Of a stretch of 39,644 bases of DNA, positions 9,188 through 16,664 are shown in pieces (position 1 is the first letter of the stretch; each line of letters starts with the position of its first letter). The position numbers were made by a program, and so were the translations under genes. The stretch lies in NCBI GenBank assembly GCA_002393735.1, contig DGTK01000007.1:236987-276630 (forward strand), in the 5' to 3' direction. A model generated the notes under the pieces. The model was given only the letters and a program-made list of their open reading frames with translations, was not told where the DNA came from and did no database searches. The DNA is from Lachnospiraceae bacterium UBA4338 (lineage in GTDB: Bacteria > Bacillota > Clostridia > Lachnospirales > Lachnospiraceae).

Positions 9188-9782
9188 TCTTAACCCATTC
9201 ACTAATACTGTCCCAATCAGGGCACCTTGTAAATTTATCGCCAGGCAGTTCTGAGTCTTCGTTCCACGGTCTATTATAAACTAACACTTTCAAATCTGGC
9301 AAATGACTGAAGAACTTAAATGCCGCCGGCGAATCCTCGATTGCATAATCAAAATGCATTTTATAATAATCCTTAAGTTCCAGATTAAAATCACTGTTTT
9401 TGATAAATGAATCCCTGCCATATTTGTTCAGGCAGAACAATTTGGCCCTTTCAAGCCCGTGTTCATCAAGCCATTTTCTCGAAGCATCATATGAACTGAA
9501 CGGACGACCAGTAATAATACTAATATCGTGCCCTTCGTCAATCCATTCATTAATCACCTTAGAAGCGCCCGGCGTCTCCTCATATGACATTAAAACCTCA
9601 GGACGATGCCCCTCTTTCATCAGTTCTTCATATTCACTGTCACTTAATTTAAATGAATCCTGAAGATTGAAGAAGCGAACCTTCTCATATGGAACATCCT
9701 TTTCAAATAACCTCGCTGCGATATCAACAAACGCCCTGGCTGTTTCACACAGACAGTCATCAAAATCAATATAAATATTCAT
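9180..9782 (-). CDS. HAD-family 5'-(deoxy)ribonucleotidase-like protein
   Basis: 200 residues of the NT5C-type HAD phosphatase fold. Motif I is DFDDCL at residues 6-11 (nucleophile and acid Asp), motif II is ITGRP at about 94, and the last acidic motif is AIEDSP at about 150. In this family these residues dephosphorylate pyrimidine (deoxy)nucleotides, but many bacterial members are uncharacterised. The gene lies 16 bases after the GNAT gene and overlaps DUF1275, so the three are probably one transcript. The substrate is inferred only from family resemblance. Confidence 0.75.
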   Translation of the reverse strand: MNIYIDFDDCLCETARAFVDIAARLFEKDVPYEKVRFFNLQDSFKLSDSEYEELMKEGHRPEVLMSYEETPGASKVINEWIDEGHDISIITGRPFSSYDASRKWLDEHGLERAKLFCLNKYGRDSFIKNSDFNLELKDYYKMHFDYAIEDSPAAFKFFSHLPDLKVLVYNRPWNEDSELPGDKFTRCPDWDSISEWVKNG

Positions 9783-9798
9783 TTACCATTCCGCCTTT

Positions 9799-10305
9799 TT
9801 ACCGTGACTTACGAATCATAATTTCCATATCAATACATTCCCACGTTCCGACAGGCATTTCACAGTTTCTTCTCTGATACTCCCTAAAACCTGCTGCCTG
9901 ATAGCAGTATTTTGCTTTTTCATTATTTGCAAAAACACCCAGATCAACTCTTGATGCCGTAAGATTCTTTTTTACATATTCTATTCCCTGAAGGAGCATC
10001 TTTTTGCCATATCCCTTGCCACGATATTCAGGATTAAGAATAATAAATCCAAATCTTACGGAAGTATCATCGTCTTCTTTCGGATACCTAATGATAAAAT
10101 GCCCGACCGTTTTTCCATCATCCTCAGCCATAAGCGCGAAAAATTTGCCGGATGCAATCTGCGGAATATAGTTCTCATTAATATCATCCCCTGTTAACGG
10201 GTATTTATTAAACCTGTCAGCGGACCATCTGTAAAGCTCAGTTTCGTCCTGAATCCAGCTACAGATTAAATCTCCGTCCTCTTTATTGTAGTTTCTTAGA
10301 ATCAT
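9799..10305 (-). CDS. GNAT-family N-acetyltransferase
   Basis: 168 residues. The acetyl-CoA loop appears as YRGKGYGKKML (about residues 94-104), preceded by strands with FGFIILNPE and followed by the typical NEKAKYCYQAAGF ending. It resembles the RimJ/RimL-like subfamily that acetylates N termini or small molecules. GGAG sits before the ATG. First gene of the run ending in DUF1275. Substrate not assignable. Confidence 0.85.
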   Translation of the reverse strand: MILRNYNKEDGDLICSWIQDETELYRWSADRFNKYPLTGDDINENYIPQIASGKFFALMAEDDGKTVGHFIIRYPKEDDDTSVRFGFIILNPEYRGKGYGKKMLLQGIEYVKKNLTASRVDLGVFANNEKAKYCYQAAGFREYQRRNCEMPVGTWECIDMEIMIRKSR

Positions 10306-10407
10306 TGTTTTCTCCTATGGATAAATACATTATATTAGATATTCTAACACTTTTTTTGTTTAGTAAAAACGTAACCGATAATCCTGGAATTATCCTGATT
10401 AAAAGCT

Positions 10408-11370
10408 TCATTTGCCGGAAGATGATATAAATTCATCCATTTCAAGTTTATATTCATCCGTATGATCTTCCCATATGCACGCATGCTCACTGTCATCCAC
10501 TGTCCATATTTCCTTATTGTCACAGTTTATATTATTATAGATTTCTTCACCCATAAAAAATGGAGTCATCTCATCTGCTTTGCTGTTAATTATCAGTGAT
10601 GGAACATTCACTTTCTTAGCAATATTAATTGAATTTGCATCCTCATACGAGAATCCCAGTTTTTGTTTATTAATCATGTTTCCAAGCCAAAGCATATAGT
10701 CTGTCGGGATTCCTGTATTCATCCTATCCATTTCAGCAGAAATCATATATTCAACATTTCCGAGAGGACAGTCGAGAATCATAAAATCTATTTTGCTTTG
10801 ATCATCAAGCGATGCAACTGCCTGAATTGCAGTAGCTCCACCAAAGGATGTTCCCCATATACCAATATTAATTCCCGGATATTTTTTCTCAGCATAATCT
10901 ATAAGATCAATAACATCGTATTTTTCCCAATAACCATATGTTGTTCTTTCTGCCGTGTTCTCATTTGAACTTCTTTGGTCAAATGTAATTACGTCATATC
11001 CCCTTTCAACAAAATATTTTGCAACCGGATAATTAGTATATCTGTTACCGCCAAGCCCGTGTATCATTATAACTAATTTATCATGTTCATCTCCGGAATT
11101 AATATAATCTCCCGGAATGATATGTCCATCAAAAGTTGAAGTCTCAGATATGTTTTCAATAGCATAACTTGCCTTAAATTCCTCCGGATCCATGTTCATA
11201 GTCGTCCAGAAGCTGTCCTTAACTTCATTGGTATCTTCAGGGCTGACAAGCTGCGTTGAGCCTTCAAACACCTGTAATCCTATATAATATGAACCTCCAA
11301 CTGTTAGAAGCAATAATATCACTATGATCACAGCAGATATTATCAGAAATCTTTTAACTCCTTTTCGCAT
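10408..11370 (-). CDS. Membrane-anchored alpha/beta hydrolase
   Basis: About 320 residues. One N-terminal hydrophobic segment (residues about 6-25) after a basic MRKGVKRF end suggests a membrane anchor with the enzyme outside. The oxyanion region HGLGGNR, nucleophile elbow GTSFGG, acid in SKADEMTP and histidine in DSEHACIW complete a Ser-Asp-His triad. This is the serine-hydrolase fold of the S9/BEM46-like group. I chose the ATG at 11370, preceded by GGAGGAAAC; it overlaps the padR stop by 17 bp, so the two are coupled and PadR probably controls it. Substrate is unknown. Confidence 0.85.
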   Translation of the reverse strand: MRKGVKRFLIISAVIIVILLLLTVGGSYYIGLQVFEGSTQLVSPEDTNEVKDSFWTTMNMDPEEFKASYAIENISETSTFDGHIIPGDYINSGDEHDKLVIMIHGLGGNRYTNYPVAKYFVERGYDVITFDQRSSNENTAERTTYGYWEKYDVIDLIDYAEKKYPGINIGIWGTSFGGATAIQAVASLDDQSKIDFMILDCPLGNVEYMISAEMDRMNTGIPTDYMLWLGNMINKQKLGFSYEDANSINIAKKVNVPSLIINSKADEMTPFFMGEEIYNNINCDNKEIWTVDDSEHACIWEDHTDEYKLEMDEFISSSGK

Positions 11371-11908
11371 TTTTAGTTTCCTCCAACTGTGACAAGCACT
11401 CATCACACCATTCTACAACCATCTTCGACCTTCTACGTCCGTAAGATATAGTAAACCCCCAGAACATAGATTTATACGCATCCTGTAATTCATCGCCGTA
11501 CCGGTCCTGACTTTGATCCGCCTCGACAAAACCTTTATACCTTTTCTGATATGAATTTTTCAGTTTTTCAAAAAAGGCAATATTCTCATCTAACGATTTT
11601 TCTCCGAGGAAAAATGTCTTCATGAGAAGTGGAATTCTTGTAGATTCCTTCAAATCTTCAGAAAGCCATTCAAGCAATTCGACGCGACCATCATCTGTTA
11701 TAGAATACAGTTTTTTGTCCGGCTTACCATCCTGTTCAATCCAGGTTCCCTGTATATATCCGGCGTTTTCAAGTGCCGTAAGTTCTCTATAAACCTGACT
11801 TTTCTGAGCATTCCAGAAATGATTTAGCGAATGTCTAAAAGTTTCAAGTATTTCATAACCATTCATATCTGCATAATTAAGTAATCCTAAAATACCATGT
11901 TTTAACAT
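11354..11908 (-). CDS. PadR-family transcriptional regulator
   Basis: 184 residues. A winged helix at about 5-85 contains the LKHGILGLLNYADMNGYEI start and SQVYRELTALENAGYI recognition region of PadR. A helical C-terminal part resembles Vir_act_alpha_C. PadR proteins usually repress their own operon and release DNA on binding a small molecule. AAGGAGG precedes the ATG. The operon partner is the anchored hydrolase, and the promoter carries a near-perfect palindrome at the start site, consistent with autorepression. Confidence 0.9.
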   Translation of the reverse strand: MLKHGILGLLNYADMNGYEILETFRHSLNHFWNAQKSQVYRELTALENAGYIQGTWIEQDGKPDKKLYSITDDGRVELLEWLSEDLKESTRIPLLMKTFFLGEKSLDENIAFFEKLKNSYQKRYKGFVEADQSQDRYGDELQDAYKSMFWGFTISYGRRRSKMVVEWCDECLSQLEETKNAKRS

Positions 11909-11922
11909 CCGGCACCTCCTTA

Positions 11923-11968
11923 TAGTCCACGTGTGGACTATTCTATCATTTTTCTTTTACTCTGTCAA
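11923..11968 (-). promoter_or_regulatory. padR promoter with palindromic operator
   Basis: Minus-strand promoter TTGACA (11963-11968), 17 bp, TAGAAT (11940-11945). Immediately downstream, at 11923-11940, 8-bp arms TAGTCCAC / GTGGACTA are separated by GT. The palindrome covers the transcription start and lies between the -10 and the ribosome binding site, a position suited to repression. Confidence 0.75.
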
Positions 11969-11969
11969 T

Positions 11970-12204
11970 CAGCTTCCATTTTCTAGATAGTCAAAACGAG
12001 CTGGACAACGGTAATCTATCCGCCATACAGCTCGTCAATTATCTTTAAAAGTGACATTTTGTCACTACAAAAATGTCACTTCTAACATAACGTTTTTCAA
12101 ACTGAACACTCTGCTCGAAGTACCCTTTTCAGTTTCTGGGAAAAAATGTGACAAAAGCAGTCGGCATACCACTTCCACACCACTTTTTGCTGATTTTGAA
12201 AATG
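11970..12204. other. Hairpin-rich intergenic stretch without a gene
   Basis: No credible ORF. Two inverted repeats are visible. One has arms ACGAGCTG / CAGCTCGT at 11996-12003 and 12028-12035; on the minus strand it is followed by TTTT. The other is at about 12049-12082, with AAGTGACATTTT pairing with AAAATGTCACTT. The first could be a terminator for minus-strand readthrough. A small RNA is possible, but no promoter is convincing. Confidence 0.4.
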
Positions 12205-12227
12205 AAAAAGCCCAGATAAAATCTGGG
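12205..12227. terminator. Likely original terminator of tRNA-Gly, now cut off from it
   Basis: Stem CCCAGAT / ATCTGGG with a 3-nt loop. On the minus strand it is followed by CTTTTTC. It sits about 11 bases beyond the partial copy of the tRNA-Gly 3' end, just where a tRNA terminator would be, although the intact tRNA now lies 3.4 kb away. Confidence 0.65.
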
Positions 12228-12237
12228 TTTTCAAGCA

Positions 12238-12256
12238 AGCGATAGACGGGGCTCGA
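12238..12256 (-). repeat. Copy of the tRNA-Gly 3' end (putative att site)
   Basis: The 19 bases AGCGATAGACGGGGCTCGA (plus-strand reading) are identical to 15663-15681, the 3' end of the intact tRNA-Gly plus one flanking base. The remaining tRNA body is absent here. This is the usual sign of site-specific integration into a tRNA 3' end; a decayed tandem tRNA copy is the alternative. Confidence 0.7.
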
Positions 12257-12394
12257 TTTTTGGCCGAGACCGCAAGCCCTCATATTTACAGCATTTGACG
12301 TCTCCTAAAAACCAGGGGACGACAGCAAGGGACGACACCAAAATAACCAAAAATAACTCGGGAAGGAGGGCAGAACAACATCATCTATTGTCCC

Positions 12395-14116
12395 TTATAC
12401 TTCATCATAATTCTTAAATCGATATTTCCCTTTACCATGCTTCTTCTCCGGAACAATCACTTCAATTTCATTATATAATTTGCTGATTATGTTTTTTGCT
12501 GTTGCATAGGAACAATCCAACAATTCCTTTATGTCAGAAGCGCCAAACACCTGATTTGCCTTAATCGCCTTATAAATTTTATTAATATTACTAGGTGTCG
12601 GTTCATTATAGTTTTTTGCCGAAATCCTCATCACAATAATACCGTAATCTATTTTTTCACTCTTATTGGCCAGTTTTTTACTTTCAATGGCTATGTTTCC
12701 ACCTTCAATGGCTAAATTTTCGTCAGCAATGGCTAAATTTCCGTTTCCAATGGCTATGTTTCCTGCATTTTTTCTTGTCTTTTCCAAGACCTTCATATAA
12801 CTTTCCGCCGGATTAATACGAACATTCACCATACCTTTCGTAGCAGTAATTACAGGAAGAGGCGCGCCATATCTCACACAAGCCTTCTTTATCTTGTCGA
12901 ATCCTGATCCCCAAGTTTCGATGTCACCGGCCATATATAAGCCTTCAGCTATTTTGGGATTATTGGGATGAGAATCATGCTCATCCGTATAAGCATCCTC
13001 CACATTAATAAATTCAAACGGCCAGAAACCTTCGTTCATAATGGTAATATGATCATCATAGACCTTAATCTGGATAGGATTTCCGGAAGGATAATTTTTG
13101 TGTGCAATGGCATTCAGTATAATCTCTCTCATTGCGTCCTGGGGAATCATATAGGATTCCACTCTTTGAATACCACTATAGCTGATTAGTGCCTTCATAT
13201 ATTTGAAATACAGAAGATCAATTGCCTTATCCGCCTGTTCAACAAGCGGTCCTCTTACTTCATCATGATAGAGAACATCATTTATTGTGTTATCACCATA
13301 CGTACCATCGGGTGCAAAAAAACCAATCTTGATATATGCACCGGTAACAATTGACTCCGGATTAGAAAATAACATCAGTGCAGCACGTGTCAGTTTTCCA
13401 TTATCTGTCAAAAGATTTAATTTGCTGACCAGTTTTTCATCCGAGGTAGCGGCCTGATCCGGAGTCAAGCGTTTCTTTTCAACAGTTTTTTCACGGAAAA
13501 CATCTAATACTTTATGATCAAGATCCGAAATTGTTTTGGAATCCACTCCAAACGCATCCCACGTCAACCCTGTCGATTGTAAAAACGCTCTTTCTAATTC
13601 CTGGCCTTCAAGGACCTGCAACGTAGAACCAGTTCTGGTATAAGCAACTCCGTTGTATGTAACAAGGTTTGGATAATGGGAAACCTCTATTTCAATATAA
13701 TAGAAATTTCCATCAGAATCCTGACAAACAGGATTCTCCTTCTCCCATTTTCTTAGTTTTTCCCGGTCTCTCTCATTTGTAGGAATAAATGTCCCGCAAG
13801 CATATTTATTAATATCCTTCGATGCTACTCTATCTGGAATCTTTTTATAACGGATATTGGTTCCACGTTTTTTTACCCACCTTAACCGTACAGACGGAGA
13901 AATAAGAAGTTTATTCCGAATAGTATTTGGAATATCTTCAAGTAATTTTCTGTAATCAGACAAACCAAGAACATATCCATCATCATTTACACCAATATAC
14001 AATTTACCACCCTCATTGTATGTAAATGCCGCAATCCATTTTAAATATTCATCACGCCAGGAAGATTTCCATTCAGTAATATGCGATTCCGGATGAGATT
14101 TATTTGTTTCCTTCAT
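12395..14116 (-). CDS. AlbA_2 / HATPase-type ATP-binding regulator-like protein
   Basis: About 573 residues. The N terminus (about 10-180) has the AlbA_2 signature: TEWKSSW, an AAFTYNEGGKLYIGV core and a later GVAYTRTGSTLQ. The centre (about 230-430) resembles HATPase_c_4, with AMREIILNAIAHKNY and WGSGFDKI. Next come five 7-residue repeats of xN[IL]AIxx type (about 448-484) and a C-terminal winged-helix region. This architecture (COG2865-like) is usually annotated as a transcriptional regulator, and related proteins occur in defence islands. The ATG at 14116 has GGGAGAA six bases upstream; 14131 is an alternative. It lies in the tRNA-Gly island. Function is not known. Confidence 0.8.
   Translation of the reverse strand: MKETNKSHPESHITEWKSSWRDEYLKWIAAFTYNEGGKLYIGVNDDGYVLGLSDYRKLLEDIPNTIRNKLLISPSVRLRWVKKRGTNIRYKKIPDRVASKDINKYACGTFIPTNERDREKLRKWEKENPVCQDSDGNFYYIEIEVSHYPNLVTYNGVAYTRTGSTLQVLEGQELERAFLQSTGLTWDAFGVDSKTISDLDHKVLDVFREKTVEKKRLTPDQAATSDEKLVSKLNLLTDNGKLTRAALMLFSNPESIVTGAYIKIGFFAPDGTYGDNTINDVLYHDEVRGPLVEQADKAIDLLYFKYMKALISYSGIQRVESYMIPQDAMREIILNAIAHKNYPSGNPIQIKVYDDHITIMNEGFWPFEFINVEDAYTDEHDSHPNNPKIAEGLYMAGDIETWGSGFDKIKKACVRYGAPLPVITATKGMVNVRINPAESYMKVLEKTRKNAGNIAIGNGNLAIADENLAIEGGNIAIESKKLANKSEKIDYGIIVMRISAKNYNEPTPSNINKIYKAIKANQVFGASDIKELLDCSYATAKNIISKLYNEIEVIVPEKKHGKGKYRFKNYDEV
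12665..12770. repeat. In-frame 21-bp tandem repeats inside the AlbA_2 gene
   Basis: AATGGCTA recurs at 12686, 12707, 12728 and 12749, an exact 21-bp period, with a fainter fifth unit. Each unit encodes one heptad of the linker between the ATPase-like domain and the C-terminal winged helix. Confidence 0.85.
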
Positions 14117-14131
14117 AACAACTTCTCCCAT

Positions 14132-14303
14132 AGAATTATGCCAATCTAAAAAATCAACTTATCATATCAAAAATCTCTTTTTTTCTTTTTTCTACCCAAT
14201 ACTTTTGATGTGGACTAATTCCACTACACACATCCCATTTTTTTATGCACTTCACGAAATAGGCCTTTACTTAGTTTCTTATTTATGAACTTTTTTAGAT
14301 TTT
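14132..14303. other. Spacer between the two minus-strand island genes
   Basis: 172 AT-rich bases with no ORF. One small inverted repeat, GTGGA / TCCAC, is at about 14211-14225; its TGTGGACTA half matches half of the padR operator at 11931-11940. No clear promoter was found. Confidence 0.3.
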
Positions 14304-15059
14304 CTACTTTTGGCTACACTCCACCTGCTTATTCTTATTATCATCTCCTAAAAACATTTCTTCAGCTGTCATTCCCGGGTAAAATTTCCGTTCTTCCGCT
14401 CTCTTAGAGTCACGCAGTTTATTAAAATGTTCATTCATTGTTTTAAATACTTTCTTAACAAGTGACTTTTTTCCATTCTTTATCAATCCATTTATTAAGT
14501 TTGAATATTCGTTATATACCGTCAGTTTCTCTCCGTCTTTATATATCAGAACAATCTGTGTATCCTTGAATAAGTGGTTATTTACGATATAACTGTATTC
14601 GATGTCCACAACGTTTTTCGTATCGATCCATCTGTTGACTCCACACCAGGTTATCCGGGTATACGTATCCCGTGGCGGCTGATATTCGTAGGCATCATAA
14701 CATTCCGAAATCCTATATCCCGGTTCATCATATTCATCATCAGAATCATAATAATATAAACTTCCTGTATAGTTAGGCGCTCCCACGTATGCATGAACCC
14801 CTTTCTCTCCCACCCAGGTAAGACCAAAAAAGTCCGTCCATTCAACAGAGCGCAATCCAAACTGAGCAGCATCCCGTTCAATGGAATAAAAGTCCGGCAA
14901 AAGATCGCAGTTTTGATGTATATCCTTATTTCTACGAGCTCGTGTTGCAAAAAATAATTCACTTTGTTCGTGAGTATTTTTTAATCTCCATTTCCATCGC
15001 TCTGGAAAGTATTTTACATAATCGTCCACATATTCTCTAATAACCTTTTCACTTTGCAT
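14304..15059 (-). CDS. Uncharacterised island protein
   Basis: 251 residues from the ATG at 15059, which has AAAGGAG six bases upstream; longer in-frame starts to 15134 lack one. I do not recognise the family. The N-terminal part is rich in charged and aromatic residues (YFPERWKWRLKN). The centre is acidic and Tyr-rich (YYYDSDDEYDEPGY, about 100-115). The later strand-rich segment TKNVVDIEYSYIVNN...IVLIYKDGEKLTVY (about 145-185) has the look of a PH-like beta fold. The tail is basic and then acidic. No signal peptide or membrane segment. It lies in the tRNA-Gly island, divergent from the XRE gene and upstream of the AlbA_2 gene. Confidence 0.7.
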   Translation of the reverse strand: MQSEKVIREYVDDYVKYFPERWKWRLKNTHEQSELFFATRARRNKDIHQNCDLLPDFYSIERDAAQFGLRSVEWTDFFGLTWVGEKGVHAYVGAPNYTGSLYYYDSDDEYDEPGYRISECYDAYEYQPPRDTYTRITWCGVNRWIDTKNVVDIEYSYIVNNHLFKDTQIVLIYKDGEKLTVYNEYSNLINGLIKNGKKSLVKKVFKTMNEHFNKLRDSKRAEERKFYPGMTAEEMFLGDDNKNKQVECSQK

Positions 15060-15152
15060 ATCAAACTCCTTTCCAACTTTCAACGCGTTCATAATCCTTA
15101 AAAGCAGTAAAATACCATCTGTTCGTAAAAACACAAATAATAACGCTTTACT

Positions 15153-15233
15153 ATATTTTTTGTATATTTTATATACTAATTAAATATGTTATTTTAGTCA
15201 ATACTTGAAGTATAATTAATATACAAAAAATAT
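15153..15233. promoter_or_regulatory. Divergent promoter region with a 16-bp inverted operator pair
   Basis: ATATTTTTTGTATATT at 15153-15168 and its exact reverse complement at 15218-15233 flank the 49-bp middle of the divergent spacer. A perfect TATAAT lies at 15211-15216 on the plus strand, next to the right copy. One operator faces each gene, which suggests that the XRE protein controls both itself and the unknown gene. Confidence 0.65.
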
Positions 15234-15248
15234 TGCCGAGGTATAAAT

Positions 15249-15563
15249 ATGGACGACAAATTTGGAGAAAGAATAAAACAGTACAGAATCAAACTTGGAC
15301 TTACACAGAACCAGGTGGCAGAACAAATGGATGTAACACCAGGATATATCAGCAATGTTGAAAATGGCAGAACAGCTATGTCCCTGCGTTTTCTAATTTA
15401 TTATGCAAAATTAATGAATGTTACTCTTGATTCATTGGTGGGCGATTTAGAACCTGAATACCAGTCTACATCGTTGGACAATGCGTTAATTGCAGAAATA
15501 TCCAAAATGAGTAAAAATGAAAAGGAAAAACTATTGGAAACTTTGAAAATATGGAATAAATAG
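15249..15563 (+). CDS. XRE-family HTH regulator of the island
   Basis: 104 residues. The N-terminal HTH_3 (about 5-62) shows IKQYRIKLGLTQNQVAEQMDVTPGYISNVENG, a textbook lambda-Cro-like fold. The C-terminal helix (about 75-100) is charged and may dimerise. GAGGT lies before the ATG. It diverges from the unknown island gene across the inverted operator pair. Its last bases are followed by the tRNA-Gly terminator on the other strand. Confidence 0.9.
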   Translation: MDDKFGERIKQYRIKLGLTQNQVAEQMDVTPGYISNVENGRTAMSLRFLIYYAKLMNVTLDSLVGDLEPEYQSTSLDNALIAEISKMSKNEKEKLLETLKIWNK

Positions 15564-15620
15564 AAGTGAATGGATCTTAAATGTTTTAATTTGGGCACGA
15601 TATGTGACGACAAACCAAAG

Positions 15621-15651
15621 AAAAAAAACCCGTAAACATTATATTTACAGG
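15621..15651 (-). terminator. Present terminator of tRNA-Gly
   Basis: On the minus strand the stem CCTGTAAA / TTTACGGG (one G-U) with a 7-nt loop is followed by eight T residues. It begins about 12 bases after the tRNA 3' end. If the island model is right, the element brought this terminator in. Confidence 0.85.
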
Positions 15652-15663
15652 CTTTACTTAAGA

Positions 15664-15735
15664 GCGATAGACGGGGCTCGAACCCGCGGTCTCGACCTTG
15701 GCAAGGTCGCGCGTTACCAACTACGCCACTATCGC
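15664..15735 (-). tRNA. tRNA-Gly (anticodon GCC)
   Basis: 72 bases fold as a standard cloverleaf: acceptor GCGATAG / CTATCGC, D-stem GCGT / ACGC, anticodon stem CGACC / GGTCG around TTGCCAA (anticodon GCC), and T-arm with TTCGAGC. CCA is not encoded. Its 3' end is duplicated at 12238-12256. Confidence 0.97.
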
Positions 15736-15764
15736 ATATATTTTATCGCTCAGCGACAATAGAT

Positions 15765-15793
15765 ATGATACTATAATGAATTGTATTTGTCAA
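15765..15793 (-). promoter_or_regulatory. tRNA-Gly promoter
   Basis: TTGACA (15788-15793), 17 bp, TATCAT (15765-15770) on the minus strand, about 30 bases upstream of the tRNA. A short palindrome TCGCTGAGCGA lies between the start site and the tRNA. Confidence 0.75.
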
Positions 15794-15800
15794 ATGTTTT

Positions 15801-15830
15801 TTGCAAAAAAGTATAAATCTCTGCTACAAT
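15801..15830 (+). promoter_or_regulatory. Promoter placed for a leaderless mRNA
   Basis: TTGCAA (15801-15806), 18 bp, TACAAT (15825-15830) with an upstream TG (TGCTACAAT). The -10 ends six bases before the ATG at 15837, so transcription would start at or next to the start codon. Confidence 0.6.
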
Positions 15831-15836
15831 ACTGTT

Positions 15837-16664
15837 ATGAACATTATTGAACTTAAATATTCATCCACAAATACATATATAATACAGGGTGATAAAGGCT
15901 GTATTTTGTTCGATACGGGCCTTGCAGGAACCTTTGGCAGTTTCTTGCGTGAACTTGGCGAGAAGGGCCTTAAAGTCCAAAATATTGATTATATCCTTAT
16001 CTCCCACTTTCACCCTGATCATATGGGAATTGCCGAGTTAATTGCTGAGCTTGGACCTAAGATTATGATTGCTGATTTCCAGAAGGATTTCGTGCACGGT
16101 TATGATGATGTAATAATGCGAGATCCTCATACCGAGTTTAAGCCTGTGGATGACAACAAGGTTGTATGTACATCAGCTGAATCCATGGCTGCGATTTTAT
16201 GTAAACTTGGTATCGACTCTCAGATTTTCCATACACCGGGCCACAGTGACGACAGTTTGTCTCTCTTGGTCAATGGGGAATATCTCTTTGTGGGCGACTT
16301 AAATCCGCTGTACGAACTGGAACTTCATAAAGGCACAGAAATAGGTAAATCCTGGGATATGCTTCTATCCTATAGTCCTGCAGTAGTTTATTATGGACAT
16401 GCGAAGGCTGCGATTTTACGAGAGGTTAACATAAGTCAGGCGCCTGCAGTTGAAATCAATTCACAAGAACGCGCAAGTGACGACTTATGTAAACTTGTCT
16501 CCAAAATTATGAAATACATAGACAAAGGATATTCCATCGATAAAATCCATAAAAAAACAAAGGCCGACATCACTTTCATAAATGATGTGGCCCGTATGTA
16601 CTTAACCCACCAGAACGTAAGCGTTCAGGGTATACTTGACAGAATTGAAATTAAAGGGCGATGA
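15837..16664 (+). CDS. MBL-fold metallo-hydrolase
   Basis: 275 residues. The metal site motif HFHPDH is at about residue 57, FHTPGHSDDS at about 133 and GDLNP at about 153, giving the His/Asp set for a two-metal centre. The C-terminal 80 residues are helical and may bind a ligand or partner. The family covers hydrolases of thioesters, nucleic acids and lactones, so the substrate is open. The only sensible start is the ATG at 15837; it has no Shine-Dalgarno sequence and an adjacent -10. The stop codon directly abuts that of the convergent CDF gene with no intervening base. Confidence 0.85.
   Translation: MNIIELKYSSTNTYIIQGDKGCILFDTGLAGTFGSFLRELGEKGLKVQNIDYILISHFHPDHMGIAELIAELGPKIMIADFQKDFVHGYDDVIMRDPHTEFKPVDDNKVVCTSAESMAAILCKLGIDSQIFHTPGHSDDSLSLLVNGEYLFVGDLNPLYELELHKGTEIGKSWDMLLSYSPAVVYYGHAKAAILREVNISQAPAVEINSQERASDDLCKLVSKIMKYIDKGYSIDKIHKKTKADITFINDVARMYLTHQNVSVQGILDRIEIKGR

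Noticed and set aside
12065..12283. 72-residue minus-strand ORF covering the tRNA remnant
   Set aside because: It runs through the tRNA-derived repeat and a terminator hairpin, with no ribosome binding site.
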